Shown: positions 52,017-64,000 of the stretch, in pieces
Layout of the letters: each line of letters starts with the position of its first letter
How positions within the stretch are numbered: the first letter of the stretch is position 1
NCBI GenBank assembly: GCA_964007475.1
Contig: OZ023273.1
Span: forward strand, 104,406,485 to 104,470,484
Direction: 5' to 3'
Source of the DNA: Hybos culiciformis
Lineage: Eukaryota > Arthropoda > Insecta > Diptera > Hybotidae
Length of the DNA: 64,000 bases
The notes under the pieces: model-generated
Database searches by the model: none
Told to the model about the DNA's origin: nothing
Seen by the model: only the letters and a program-made list of their open reading frames with translations
Made by a program: the position numbers and the translations under genes

Positions 52017-52871
52017 CAGAGAATTGAACCGATATTTATTTCGGTTCGGTTTTGGTTTCGTTCCTCAAATTTTTTTGTGTTCCGGTTACGTTTCGGTTTA
52101 GTATTTTTTTTTTTCGTTCCGGTTACGGTTACGGTTTCGGTTACAGTTACACTATTATTTTTTTAATTTTTTCTAAAAACTGACAAAAATGCAGTAGAAT
52201 AACATAATCTAAAGCGACATAAAATAAATTGCCTTTATGTCATCTCAGTATTTTCGGGGACGGATTCTTTGGCGTTTTCGTATGTTAAGTATACAAAATA
52301 TATACATTACATTATTTTGTAATATTTACAAATATGTAAAAGGGGGAGTTTGAAATAGTAATTTGTACCTCCAAAATGTTTCATGCAAAGTTTACTAATT
52401 TTAGGAAAAAAGATACACACATGAAAACCCTAAAGAAAAACAAAATTATAGCGGCACAACAACTTTCTATTATGAATTCAGATACAAATATTAATTACAA
52501 AATTAAGAACAAAAAAGACTTGAAATAAATTTATCTGGGACTTAATCTAAATTTAGTTAAGCTCAACACTATACAACACTATAATTACATATACGAACAT
52601 TGCGGATTTTCACTTTTCGGATTCTAAAATATATCAAAAATAAGTTAAACATTTTTCTTGGATGTAAAAAAATGTCTAAATGTAAGCACAATTTTTTCTT
52701 TTGTAAAAAAAACTAAAAGAACGAAAAAGGAACCGAAAAAAATTTCGTTCCGGTTTCAGTTACGGTTTTTCGTTTTTACTAAATTTCGATTCGGTTACGG
52801 TTACGGTTTGGCATAAAATTTCGGTTTTTTCCGATTTTCGGTTTTCGGTTCAGTTCCGGTTCAAGTCTCTA
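52017..52871 (-). mobile_element. Non-autonomous hAT-like DNA transposon, copy B
   Basis: A relative of copy A (2368-3235) in the opposite orientation. The left end CAGAGAATTGAACCG and the right end (minus strand) TAGAGACTTGAACCG are inverted repeats; the terminal C/G has mutated to A at 52871. A perfect 8-bp duplication AACACAAA lies at 52009-52016 and 52872-52879. Subterminal GGTTACGG/GGTTCGG clusters are conserved and the interior aligns with copy A along most of its length. It is inserted within the larger 50295-53339 element, upstream of the exon-like islands. Confidence 0.9.
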
Positions 52872-53339
52872 AACACAAATAAATTTTTTGCTATTCAAAT
52901 AGTTTCTCCTACTTTTTAAATAGCAATTTCTGTTATTTACACCATTTGTTAGTTTTAAAAGCAAAATATCTTGTACTAAATGGAATTAAATGCTGTTTGA
53001 GAAATGGAGTTTTTCAACTCAACATAGTAATTTCTGACTTTCTAAATATTTATCATAATTAATAAAGTTAGCAATTTTAATTCAAATAAATAGAAATTAT
53101 TTAGATTAATAATAACATATTCAAATAATTAAAATTTTTATTTTTAATTTATTGCAGTTGCATTTTCAGATAGCAAAATTAGCTATTTTTGTTGCAGCTA
53201 TATTAACTTGCATTTTATGGTTAATTTAATAGCAAATTTTACTATTAAAGTAGTTTTTATTGCTACAATTATGGTACGAGCAGCTGTTTAAAGCTTGCTA
53301 TTCTGAATAGCAGAAAATGAAACTGAAAAGGTTTCAGTG

Positions 53340-56300
53340 TAAACTATCTAAGAATAAAATATTTCAACTTCATTTTCAAAACTTGATATAGTACATATAA
53401 CTAGTCAAAAGTAATATCTAAATCTAAAATATAAAACCAAAAAAAAAAAAAATAATTTTATTCATTTCAATATGTCTATTTTTAAAAAAAAGCTTCTACT
53501 GGCATCATTCTTAAAAAGACGATAATGAAAAATAAAAGTCAAAAATATGTCAAATAATTTTATTTAAAATCTTTTTTTTTTCTACAATCTTTTGCAATTT
53601 ATTAAATAAAAACTAATATAAAGCTTTAAAATTGCATAAGATCATAATTCTATGCTCTGAAACATTAATTTATTTATATTTTTTTTTATTATTATTTTTT
53701 TTTGCAAAAATATATTTTTGAAAAGTACACACCATTTATTGCAATTTATTTTTACTTTTTGTTATTTTTGTGAAGTGTACTGTGAACGATTTTCTATTGT
53801 TCAAATAACTCTCTAAACAATAAACAATGCCAATGAACTATAAAGCTGGGACGTTTTTAGATTTTTAGTTATGTTATGAGATTGTTGTTATATATAAAAT
53901 ATGTACATACATAGTTTTATGTTATGTTTTTTTTTTTGCGTTTTTACTATGACCATTCAATTTTCTTTGTTTATTTTAAGTGTCCCTGGTTGTGATTGCA
54001 TACATCCTTTTTTATTTATTTATATTTTTTTTATATATACTTATATAATATTGTGTTGTATATATAACAGAATTGCAATATCCAATGATTTATTGGTTGC
54101 GATTTGTTTATTTTACATGTTTTTATGTCAATGGACCTAAAACTTTATTATTATGGAGACAAAATATCAATCCTGAGTGGCATAAAACTTTTTTGCCATG
54201 GACATATTAATGAAGTTTTTCTTTTTTTAGATACACATGTATAAATTTTATGTATTATATACTCAGTGTATTATTAAATATTTGAATACTAAGAATAGAT
54301 ATGGAAATAATTTATTTGGAAAATAGGCATAAAATATTAAAATTTTGAATAGATTATTAAAAGCTTCAAAATTAATTAGAAAATAAATAAAGTGTAGTGT
54401 AGTAGTTAATTTTTTGTGGTGGAAAATTTTTAAATTAAAATATCAATGTGAATTATGAGAATTATTAACTTGAATTTTGATTTGATTTTTTTTGTTTGCG
54501 AATTACTTTTTTTTTTTGTTTTAGATCACTATTAAATGAGTTGACAATTAAGTTGCTTGAAAATTATATTTGGTTGACGTTTAAATTTGAAGAAACAACA
54601 CGAAACTAGCGTGATATTTTGTTTTCCTCTAAGAGAAAATTCCAATTAAAAAAAATTATAATAAAAAATATTAAAATTTATTTTTATCATAAGTTGAAAG
54701 ACCGCTCGTAATAGCAATCTTGTGTTTTACAAGATATTTATTTGGTTGACAATAATTGATTTTGAGAGTTGTATAATATACGAACTTTATTTAATAGTTT
54801 TTCACCACTTTGAAGACTTAATAGAACAGAGTATCATTTCAAAACATAATCATTTTTAATTTAAAAATAGAAATAAATTCTGACGGTACCAAATATCTTG
54901 TAAAAAAACTTAAATATTTTATAATTTCAACTTAAAAAAAAATGTATCGAATTTTTTTTAAATTTTATTACATTTTATTAAATCTATTATCCTGCTAAAT
55001 TAGTATAAATTTATATAAAATTTATATAAAAAAAATTAATGTCCTTCTTTAATGTATTTCAAGTACAAATTACATTTAGAGCTTAATGGAAACCTAGTTT
55101 TCTTTATTGTTCTGTTCAGCAAACAACAACAAAAAAAACAGAGAAGAACTTTCTGTACAAAAGATCAAAAGTACATAAAAATTTTTATTAAAAAATATTT
55201 TTTGATTCTCTTCTTCAAAAAAATTAAGAAATATTGATATACAAATTTTGTGACATACATTATTTCGAGATTTTAAGTGAATTATTGTATTAAAATATCT
55301 AAATCCGGTTTAAGTATAGAAAAAATAAGTTTTTGTTGTAAAAATCATTGCTTTCCGTGATTGGGAATGAATTTTAAAACAACTTTTCCACAAAGAAAAC
55401 AAAATTTACAAAAAACCGTTGGTGAGTTGATCCAACCAACTTCAATTGTTTCTTTAAAATTTCAGGAAAATTTTATATGAAATTTTTTCTGGGTGACCGA
55501 AGACTCTTCCTAGACATATTATTTCGTTCAAACTTTTAACCAAGTATTACTTTTACTAAAGAATTGCTTGATAACACCAGTATATCCTTCAACCCAGTTC
55601 AGAGAATAGTACTGCATCGTTAAGATAAATCAAAACTTAACAGTGACTACATTCATACTTAAGCATTGTACATTTAATATTGAATCAATTTTTTTTTTTA
55701 AATTTCCCGATTTGTTCAATTTTTCTTAATAGTGTTTTTCTTTTTATTTTCCTGAAGACAAAAAAATAACAATAAAAAATATCTCTAAATAGAAATCCTT
55801 TTTCTTAATTTGAAAAATTTTGGAATTCCGTACAAAATTTTGAAATGCAAAGTTGTAATTTCTTTTCCTGTTTTCAAGGATCCTTCCTTATAAAAATTTG
55901 AAAAAAGCAAAAAAAAAAGAAATAAAAAAAAAGAATAAAGTACAGAAATTTTTTTTTATTTTTTATTTTTACAAAAGGCCAGATGGTGACATTTTAAATA
56001 TTTAAAATTAAAAGGAACTTCTTCTGTAGTTGGAATGAAATAAAAAAAAAAAAAAGACAAGAAAAATATGTAAAAAGCAAATCTTTTTGACTTTCCATTT
56101 TAATTTTTTTTTTAGTAAATTATTGCCAAGAATGCAATTTTTGATATCTGGAATATTGGGGTTTTTATATTTTGTAGGAAAAAAAATGTATTAAGTTGTA
56201 ATTGGAATATAAGTATATATTTAAAATGAAAATGTCCCCATTATTATCGAATTAAATTAAAAAAAATTGATTAAAAGCTGTCTGTTCAATATTTGGTTTA

Positions 56301-56860
56301 AATTGTACATTATTAACCTAGGTCAATATAGGGCATTAAATAAGATATCCTTGTTCAAATATTTGCATAAATTTTGAGTATTTATTAATTCATTTATTTT
56401 ATTACAATTTAAATTTGTTCTTACGAAGATATTATGTAGATTATTATCTTTGATTACTTCAATAAAAGGACAAACAAGTATCTAACAATGAAGTTGGAAA
56501 AATTTGTCGTTAGATAGTTAAAAATATTGTCTGAACTATATCGAAAATTTTTTCAATCAAGAGTGTTAAACATTATAAATTTTGACAAAGTCAAATAATG
56601 TTTTGAGTGAATAGTGATATTTTAGCTTTATTGCTGTGTTTGATTTTTTCTATTATCAGTTTCTTTTTCTTGACATCATAATCTCATCAATTATGTTAAA
56701 ATTTTTCAAAAGCCAATTTGAGACAAAAAATCAAAATTTTAAAAATTTGGCTAACTTACTCTGAACTCTGGAGACAGTTTTATACTCTCTAACATATCAA
56801 AAAATCACTTCTGTCGATATTGTATTAACAATCAAAGCAAAATCAAGACCAGTTTTTCAC
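53340..56860. other. AT-rich DNA without recognisable genes
   Basis: Open frames at 53901-54140 and 55052-55237 are rich in F, I, Y and K from poly-T/poly-A and show no motif. A less AT-rich patch near 55410-55640 has no continuous frame. Confidence 0.6.
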
Positions 56861-56868
56861 AGTGAGGG

Positions 56869-57343
56869 CAGTGGAGTAACTACCGGTAGGAGAACGCAGC
56901 AAATGCTGCGGGCGCACGAAGCTAAAGGGCGCACCGTTTGTCAGCATTTTACCAACAAAATTCATAATTTTTCACAAAAAAAAGTTTTTATTTATTTTAA
57001 TTCAAAATCACACTAAGAATATTTCGTCGAAAATTAATTTAAGCATGCAGGGATATCAATTTCTGCTATCTGGTCGATGACAGCTGAAACTTAACACCCT
57101 GTAAAGATGGTGAGTCATTTCCGACTTAAAAAAGAAGTTTAATGTTCATGAAAAACGGCGTTGACGAGTCGCCAGTTATATGATAATTAGAATAATAGGC
57201 GAAAACTGAAGAGTTATTTTTTTTATAAAAAATTAAAAAATAAATTTTTAAATATAAAGCAAAAATTATTAGTTCCTTTTTTTAAATTGTGGAGCGCAAA
57301 TTTATTTTCGCCTAGAGGCGCAATATTTGTAGTTACGCCACTG
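56869..57343. mobile_element. hAT-like MITE with CAGTGG(C/A)GTAACTAC ends
   Basis: The left end CAGTGGAGTAACTACC and the right end read inward CAGTGGCGTAACTACA are inverted repeats. A perfect 8-bp duplication AGTGAGGG flanks it at 56861-56868 and 57344-57351. GGGCGCAC and GAGGCGCAA words near the two ends recall the 29073-29558 element. At 475 bp it has no transposase. Confidence 0.88.
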
Positions 57344-57351
57344 AGTGAGGG

Positions 57352-60300
57352 CTATCTGTGAATAAAATGCTCAATTTCTGATAAATTAATAATATTTTCA
57401 TCTTTGAAAAATGTTTTGCTTTGAAAACTTAGCTTAACACTATAATTATTATTATTTTTAAAAACTTTTTTTTTCTCTGATTTACATAGTTTCTAAACAA
57501 CATAATTAAAAAATTTATTTATTTATATTATTCCTGTTAAAGCTATATCTATAATACATAAATGTGATTATGTTAAATATATGAAAATTAAAGTATTTGT
57601 AATTGTTAATTTGAACAAAATAAAAACATTTCTACCAATTTAACTTTTTTATTCTACTTTCTGAAAAAAAAAAAAATAAAACAAAAATAAAAATTATTAT
57701 ACATCTTCCCTTATACATTTTTATTATAAATATTTTCTACAATACATTACATTTATATAAGGATATTTTTTTTTTATATATTCATTAATTTCAAAGAATC
57801 AACATTTTTAACTCTTGACTTGACATTACCGTAATAAAAGTTAAAGTTATTCATTTATCACTTTTTCTAAGTCTACCCTGATTATCATGGTTATTTTCGG
57901 ATCCACCTTAGAATAAGTTATTTTTATTAAAAAAAAGAAAAAAAAAAGGTATATAGGATGAGAAGGTCAAATTCCGAATATTAATAATATTAGTCAAACC
58001 ACAAAAAAAAAAAAAAACTGAAAAATTGCAAATTTCGCATAAAAAAACAAATAGAATAAATATATATAAAAAAAAAAAAGTGAAAATAAAGCATTCTTTT
58101 TTTAATATTTCATATTTTACTTTCCTAAAAACCCATAGATCTATTTCTATTGTAGCATCAAATTCTATGCAGACAAATTTTGTTGTAAAATACTTTTATT
58201 ATGGTTTAGTTGTCAAGGAAATTGTAATGTAAATTTAACAATAAAAAATTTATATTGTTTTCAAGTATTTTTATTTTAAGGTTACAGAATTTCATAATAC
58301 TTAAATAACTGACATTCCAAAGTCGATGATAACTCCTGACATGAATTCTCTTTTTATAATTCATATAAAATGTTTTCTCATAAAAGTAAATCATGTACAT
58401 GTTGTAAAGTATTTTGTTTGGACATCATTATATATAGTTATTAAGTTATTATAGATATCATGTTAATTACTACTAATCAGGTGATGGAATGAGGACCACA
58501 ATTTGTATTCGAAAATTCTATGGACAAAGATAAGATAGAGTTTTCGTTTTTAAAGAAATAAGACTTTGAAGATCAGATTTATTACACTTCTTCGATTTAT
58601 GTTAACGCTAAGCTTGAAACAATGTTTCATTTAAAAAGGCTTTTGAGATTACTGATAACTGATGATTTTAGTATTCGTTAGATTTGAAAAAAAAAAAAAA
58701 AACACAAAGCAAAACAATAGGAAAATCCCCAAGGATTTATTGCTTCACATATCCTTTTTGTTCCATAACTTTCATTTATAAATTTTTATGGCATAAAACA
58801 ATTGTCAGGAATTCAACCTTCAACTTTTTCTTTTGTCACAATTTTCATATTTTTTTTTTTTTTTATGTTTAGTAATATATAAGAAGATTTGAATTCTTTG
58901 CATATCACATACTAGAATTAAAATGAATATTATTTAAAAAAAAAAAACACATATAATACATATGTACATATAATAATATAAAAAATATATAAAAAACATA
59001 ATAAAGGAAATATTAAATGTATGTTTTATCCACGCACAAAAGTTTGAATCACAAAATTTTTGGCTCTTCTCTGGAAATTGTAATATTTTGTTCTATGTTT
59101 TGTGCATATAATATGTGTAATATTTATGTTAATATATATATTAAAACTGTAAGATTATACATATACGAGAAATAAGGTATACAATTTTGAAACAAAAGAA
59201 AAGAAATTACTTATATAAAAAAGTTTCTAAGCTCTCTCCAACTTAATCATATCTGCGTTTATGAAGTTGTGTTGTGACAGTGTTAAATTCAATGGAAATC
59301 CTGTTACATAATAAAATATACTTAATCCTTTAACATCGGATTCTATAATTAATACAGAATTGATTTGAAATGATTCAATAGTCATTTAAGGAAATAATGT
59401 TATATTTTATTTATATATTTGTTTAGGTAAAAGTATAATTTACTTTAAGTTCAGTTGTTAAATGTTCCTTATGATGAACTAAACCAAATTAGAAATAGGA
59501 TTTTCATTGCAACCCCATATCAAAATGCATTTTCCTTAAAGATATAACTTTTGCATAAAATTTTAATTTTTAAAAGTATAAAATTATACAAAACATTATA
59601 TACAATGTACAAATATACATATGTATGTTCACTAGGTACATACATATGTGAACATTTTTCAATTTACGAATCTAAATTTTAGGAAGCTTTTCTTTTCGTA
59701 ATTAATGTTTTTATGCAAAATTTTATTATTCAGTATAAAATATTATGTGAGATTAAAAAAAAAAAAGAAAGAAAAAGAAAAACTAAATTGTTGTATAAGA
59801 GAAAGGAAATAGGAAATGTCATATTGCAATTCTTATTTATTTTTTATTTTTTTTATTATATTTCACAAAATCATAGAACGGAATTGAAATAAGAAATAAA
59901 ATTTTATGAATTTTTTATCTTTGTGGTTCATTTTTATTTTTTATTTTTTGTTAATTTTAATTTAAAGAAATAAATTAAATCAAAATTCTGTCAGAATTTA
60001 CTATTATAAGTAAGTATAGTGTTTATGATGGGGAAGTTGAGAATTAAATATTAAAATTTTTGGTGAATATATTTATGAAATCGATGTATTCAGAAATATT
60101 GACAAAAATGATTTTTGTTCAATTATTCCTTTAAAATTATGATTTGAAAATTAATAGGCGGTACAGTTTAAAAATTCACTTTTCTCAATATTATATTTTA
60201 AAATTTTCTACTCTTGAAAATGACATATTTTACATTCTATGTTAGTGTCGAAATGATAATAATTCTTATAGGCTCCTATTTACATATTTATTTCTAATTC

Positions 60301-63270
60301 AGTTGTTTTATTCCGTAAATAATTTGAAAAATAACATGAAGTATATATTGTAAAAAGGATTACGTACATTTATTTCTATAACTGGTGGAATTTATTTTCA
60401 CATAAAATAATTTTTATTGTAATGCCATAGTTATTATTTTATTATATATACATATTACAAATTTATTCATAATGGACATGCCTAGCTTTTAAGTTACATA
60501 AGCTTTCCACTTTAATGGGCACTTATTATTGTTCGAATTTAAATTTAACAAAAAAAATATGTAACAACTATTTAATGATAAAATTTATAACTATTCTGGA
60601 GTCGAGAGGAAACAGGGATATATTCATCTTTTTCTGTGTTTATAATTTTAATAGTTTTTTTTAGAATTTTATTTATTTACAAAAAGCTTAAAGTTTAAAA
60701 CTGAAGTATGAAAAAAAACTAAAAATTTATTACATATTCGTGGAAAATTTACTAGGATGGTATGACTACATTTTACTAAATCTTAGCTATAATTTAAGTA
60801 TGCCACTTTTTTTCCCCAAAAGCTCGTTGTGTCAAATCAAACTGATTTGACATTTAAGTTAGTTTTATCTGTAGTTTGATGGGTATAATTCATAATAATA
60901 ATTTCTTTATGATCCAACATAAATTCGACATAATAAAAAAAATCTGGCTTTGAAAGTGGAAAAAATATTTATATATAGTTTTAAATTTTAAATTTATCAT
61001 TTTTATGGTACTTAATTTTCAATATATAATTTACTCACATAGACTAAGAAAATTATTTTATTAAATTATTTATAAACAGTTTTAAAACGATTGAAATTTA
61101 AATTAATTTTTACAATCATTTTGTATTACACAAAACTATACAATTAATTTTAAATTTTATATATACATATTCAGTATTTTAGATATGTTTAGTATACATA
61201 TAACAAGCTAATAAAATTTATGTTTCTTACTTAAGGGAGTTGTTAGCAGTATTTAAAACCATGCAATAAATACAAAAATTTATTTTCATTGATTTTATAA
61301 ATCAACAAATAGATTACATAGAGAGTTAAATTTAAGCTTAAAATGTACATATGAATTGTAAGTAAATAAATGGCTTTTAGTTGAAATTGAAAACTACCCA
61401 TATAATATACATTTAGAATTGAATATATCAAAGAATTATAGCTTTCAAAAATTGAACTAAATAAATTTTTGTATTTTTATTTTTGTAGAAAAATTGATAG
61501 AAATAAACAATTTTTTTTTTTCACATGTTGAAAATTTTTTTTATTCGAAATTTTATTGGAAATATTGTTTTGCTAAATATTTATGTTACACAATAATAAA
61601 TAAGTAACTAGATAGAAACAGTACAACATTAAAGTAATGAATGTGCAGAAAAATTAATGCATTATTCTAGATCGAAAATTTTAAAACTTTTGATGTTTTG
61701 TCTTTCACTGTATAGTTTTATAAATGTCCATAACTAATCGACTACCAAATCGATTTCAATTCTGCCAAAATATGCACAATCTAAATGATGAGATTTTACA
61801 ATTTCTGAATTGGGAGTTAGAGACCCTCAAATAGTCTAAATAGTTTTGACATAAAATGTACATATTTTGAAAGTTTTAATGAATTCCGACGAAAATAATT
61901 GTATTGAGTGTTACGATTAAGGATTCAGACAAGGGTGTGAATTTTGATGAAAATTGTTATATTTGTATGGTGTACGACTAAATGGTCTGTATAATGGTTG
62001 TTGCATATTAAAATTAATGTGTTTTAAATCTAGATATTGAAGATATATTATTTATGAGGTACTGTTCCAATTTTGTGTCCTTTAAATGTTGTATAATACA
62101 TTTTTCATATAATTTCATATAATTTCTATTTTTTATACATTTTAGAATTTGCAACATAATGGATTTATGTAATTATCTATTTTCCGTAATTAGATGTATA
62201 CTGTAGAAGTTACTCACTGACTAAGCATTAGTAGAAGTCGTAGGTAATTCTATTTATTTCGTTGAAGTGTCTACATATTGCAATTCTTGAATGTAATGCT
62301 AAATATAGCGAAACTTTAATGAGTATCTTATAAAAATTATTTTTCAAAAAAGATTATCATTATTTTTGTTTTTAATATTTTTTATGCTGAAAGAATTTTC
62401 TATTTAAAAAAAAATATATTGCATGTAAATAGCTATATTTCAAGTAAAAGTAAAAAAAAAAAAAAAATTTTTAAAAGTGATAAAACAGTGATTTATTAAC
62501 GCGCACTACAGATTTAAAAAATGAAAAATAAATATATAAAAAAAAAGAGAAGAAAATGAATAAAATTTACTTTACAAGGAAAATTAGCATTCCTTATCGT
62601 CAATATTGTTATTTATCTTTCATTCGTGTAAATAATAAACAGAAAATTGATGATTAAACTGCAGGACGAGTGAAAACGAGATATGCATTAGGTATTTCCT
62701 TCTTTTATATGTATATGTATATAGATTTTCCAAAGAGAGCAAGAATTTTATTTCGAATTTTTCTATTTTAATTTTTTTTTTTATGTGCTTACATCGCTAA
62801 AAGGATTGAATTTGAAAATAAGAATAATAAAAAAAAAAATTTAATTCATCTAATGGAAGATACGTTAGCTGGAGTGTTTAAAAATTCAAAAGGACATGAG
62901 TATAGTTAGTAGTACCTATTTTTACTGAATTCGAAAAATGTTAATAAAAAAAAAAAGTTGCAAAAAAGTAAACAAGCAATCGACAATCATATAGAAATGA
63001 AATTGCAGATTTTTTTTTATTTTTATTTTTATTTTTAATATAAATAACATTTTAGAAAAATTTATTTTCTTAATAAAGAAAAATAAAAAATTGAATATCA
63101 TGCATTACAAATTTTAAAATTACAATATATTTTGGAAGAAAACTCAAAAATAACATAAAATAATGAATTCAGACAGTGTTTTCTTAGGAAATTGTTATAA
63201 GTCGAGTTTGTGATTATAATTTGTTTTAAAAACACTTAATTCTAATTAGACAAATCGTAAAATTAACACA
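57352..63270. other. AT-rich DNA without recognisable genes
   Basis: Short frames such as 58026-58232, 58684-58872 and 61243-61431 have AT-driven composition. A slightly richer patch near 61735-61835 has no inverted ends and no continuous frame. Confidence 0.6.
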
Positions 63271-63347
63271 AATTCCAGCCTGAGATGGCAATCGAACCCA
63301 CGACCGAACATGAAGTAGGATAAGGGCACTACACGATGACTGTGAAT
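63271..63347 (-). mobile_element. tRNA-derived SINE-like fragment
   Basis: On the minus strand, 63305-63287 reads GGTCGTGGGTTCGATTGCC, closely resembling the T-arm/B-box of tRNA-derived promoters (consensus GWTCRANNC, one mismatch). Upstream on that strand is GTGTAGTGCCCTTATCC, a plausible decayed A-box region. Downstream it reads ATCTCAGGCTGGAATTTGTG. It does not fold into a complete cloverleaf and has no acceptor-stem pairing, so it is not a tRNA gene. Full SINE limits are not visible. Confidence 0.5.
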
Positions 63348-63403
63348 CTTTTAAAGATTCTTTATCAATTTTAGAGTATTAGAAATTAATATTATTTCCG
63401 TAA

Positions 63404-63686
63404 TCTACACATACATAAATGAAAGTCCGCTTATGTATTTAACTTATAAACTTCTAAACAAATGAACCGATTTGAACGTAACCCTCGTAATGTTATTTTC
63501 CGTAGATGGTTTTAGGCTGTTTTTTAATGACATTTGGTTAACTACTTTCGGAACTGAAAATTGTTTTCGATTATTTTGCTTCATTTTCAAAAATTTTTTT
63601 GTGCCAAATTTATAAATTATTTTTAAATTATTATTAATAAAGGCTATAGGCTACAGCGAAACATCGTTGTCACCGGGATTGTCTAG
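63404..63686 (+). mobile_element. Helitron-like non-autonomous element
   Basis: It starts TCTACACATACATAAATGAAAG after an A and ends GGGATTGTCTAG before a T, which fits Helitron rules (5' TC, 3' CTRR, insertion between A and T). The interior phrase AATGAACCGATTTGAACG and the terminal CACCGGGATTGTCTAG resemble a widespread short Helitron-like repeat of insects (recognised from general knowledge, not from a search). No inverted ends or target duplication, as expected. Confidence 0.62.
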
Positions 63687-63687
63687 T

Positions 63688-64000
63688 ACTCTAGTTAATT
63701 ATGAACGTATGTATTGTTATTATATCAAGGAATGTAAAACTTGCAAAATATATCTTAAAATTAACTCGATAGATCATTTCTGAGTTAATAAACTTAAATT
63801 CTTCAATCATTATTAAACTCTTGTAAAAAAAATTATTAAAACTGAAAAAAAAACTTTAAGAGTATATATAATAATTATTTTTGAAAAGTTGAAAAAAGTT
63901 CATAGTAGATAATTTTCTTCTACGGCAGAAGAATTTTTTTCCTTCAATGGAATTCCAATTTTTATAATTTTTTTTGGACTAGACATTCTTTTAATGTAGT
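63688..64000. other. AT-rich DNA without recognisable features
   Basis: Nothing is supported in this final stretch. Confidence 0.6.

Larger units (their letters stand above)
50295..53339. mobile_element. ~3-kb composite element, ACTGAAA ends
   Basis: The left end reads TACTGAAAAACTTAATAGC and the right end, read inward, CACTGAAACCTTTTCAG; only the first 8 or so bases match closely. For about 400 bp inside each end, AGCTAT/ATAGC/TAGCAAA words are scattered in large number, as in the 9913-10255 element. Contained in it are a palindrome, a hammerhead ribozyme, a perfect inverted repeat, exon-like islands on the minus strand, and an inserted hAT element (52017-52871). Without the hAT insertion it would be about 2.2 kb. 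The target duplication is unclear (possibly TA). The outer boundaries are inferred; an alternative is several unrelated insertions side by side. Confidence 0.5.

Noticed and set aside
58659..58690. Another CTGATGA as a possible hammerhead core
   Set aside because: The following bases do not form stem II before a GAAA, and flanking stems are absent.
63271..63347. A functional tRNA gene
   Set aside because: Only the B-box/T-arm is convincing; there is no acceptor stem or anticodon arm.
1..64000. CRISPR arrays, bacterial operons, rRNA genes
   Set aside because: No regularly spaced repeats, no long bacterial frames and no rRNA-like G+C-balanced conserved segments are present.

Overview
The window looks like a piece of a very AT-rich eukaryotic nuclear genome, most probably an insect. 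I see no intact protein-coding gene. G+C is low by eye throughout, with many poly-A/poly-T runs, TA and TTA microsatellites, and stop codons in all frames, so that open frames rarely exceed 80 codons. The few less AT-rich islands are mostly transposon remnants. The transposon types (hAT-like, TTAA-targeting piggyBac-like, Helitron-like, tRNA-derived SINE-like) and the short AT-rich introns fit an insect. I cannot name the species.

Layout: 1-2.4 kb is unannotated AT-rich DNA. A non-autonomous hAT element (2368-3235) has an 8-bp target duplication and a relative in the opposite orientation at 52017-52871. A palindrome lies beside the first copy (3335-3512). From 3.5 to 21 kb there is mostly featureless DNA plus two small MITE-like elements (9913-10255, 18949-19176). 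At 21134-22749 is a foldback element with a second copy nested inside it, flanked by a 5-bp TTTAT duplication. From 23.7 to 31.5 kb there is a dense run of small terminal-inverted-repeat elements: a GTCGCC-rich nested one, a TTAA-flanked piggyBac-like one sitting in an older hairpin loop, two further MITE candidates, and two hAT-like ones. From 31.5 to 50.3 kb there is little beyond a tandem duplication (34650-34871) and one unusual 60-codon open frame on the minus strand (44097-44279).

The most interesting part is 50295-53339, a roughly 3-kb element whose ends read ACTGAAA and carry many AGCTAT/ATAGC motifs. Inside are an imperfect palindrome (50744-51000), a complete hammerhead self-cleaving ribozyme on the plus strand (51077-51148), a perfect 56-bp inverted repeat (51302-51418), and three exon-like islands with canonical splice sites on the minus strand (51375-51876) whose reading frame is broken. 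The second hAT copy is inserted upstream of these exons. The ribozyme has every conserved core base, three paired stems in type III order, and a 9-nt perfect loop-loop complementarity.

From 53.3 to 64 kb there is AT-rich DNA, another hAT-like element with a perfect 8-bp duplication (56869-57343), a tRNA-derived SINE-like fragment (63271-63347) and a Helitron-like element (63404-63686).
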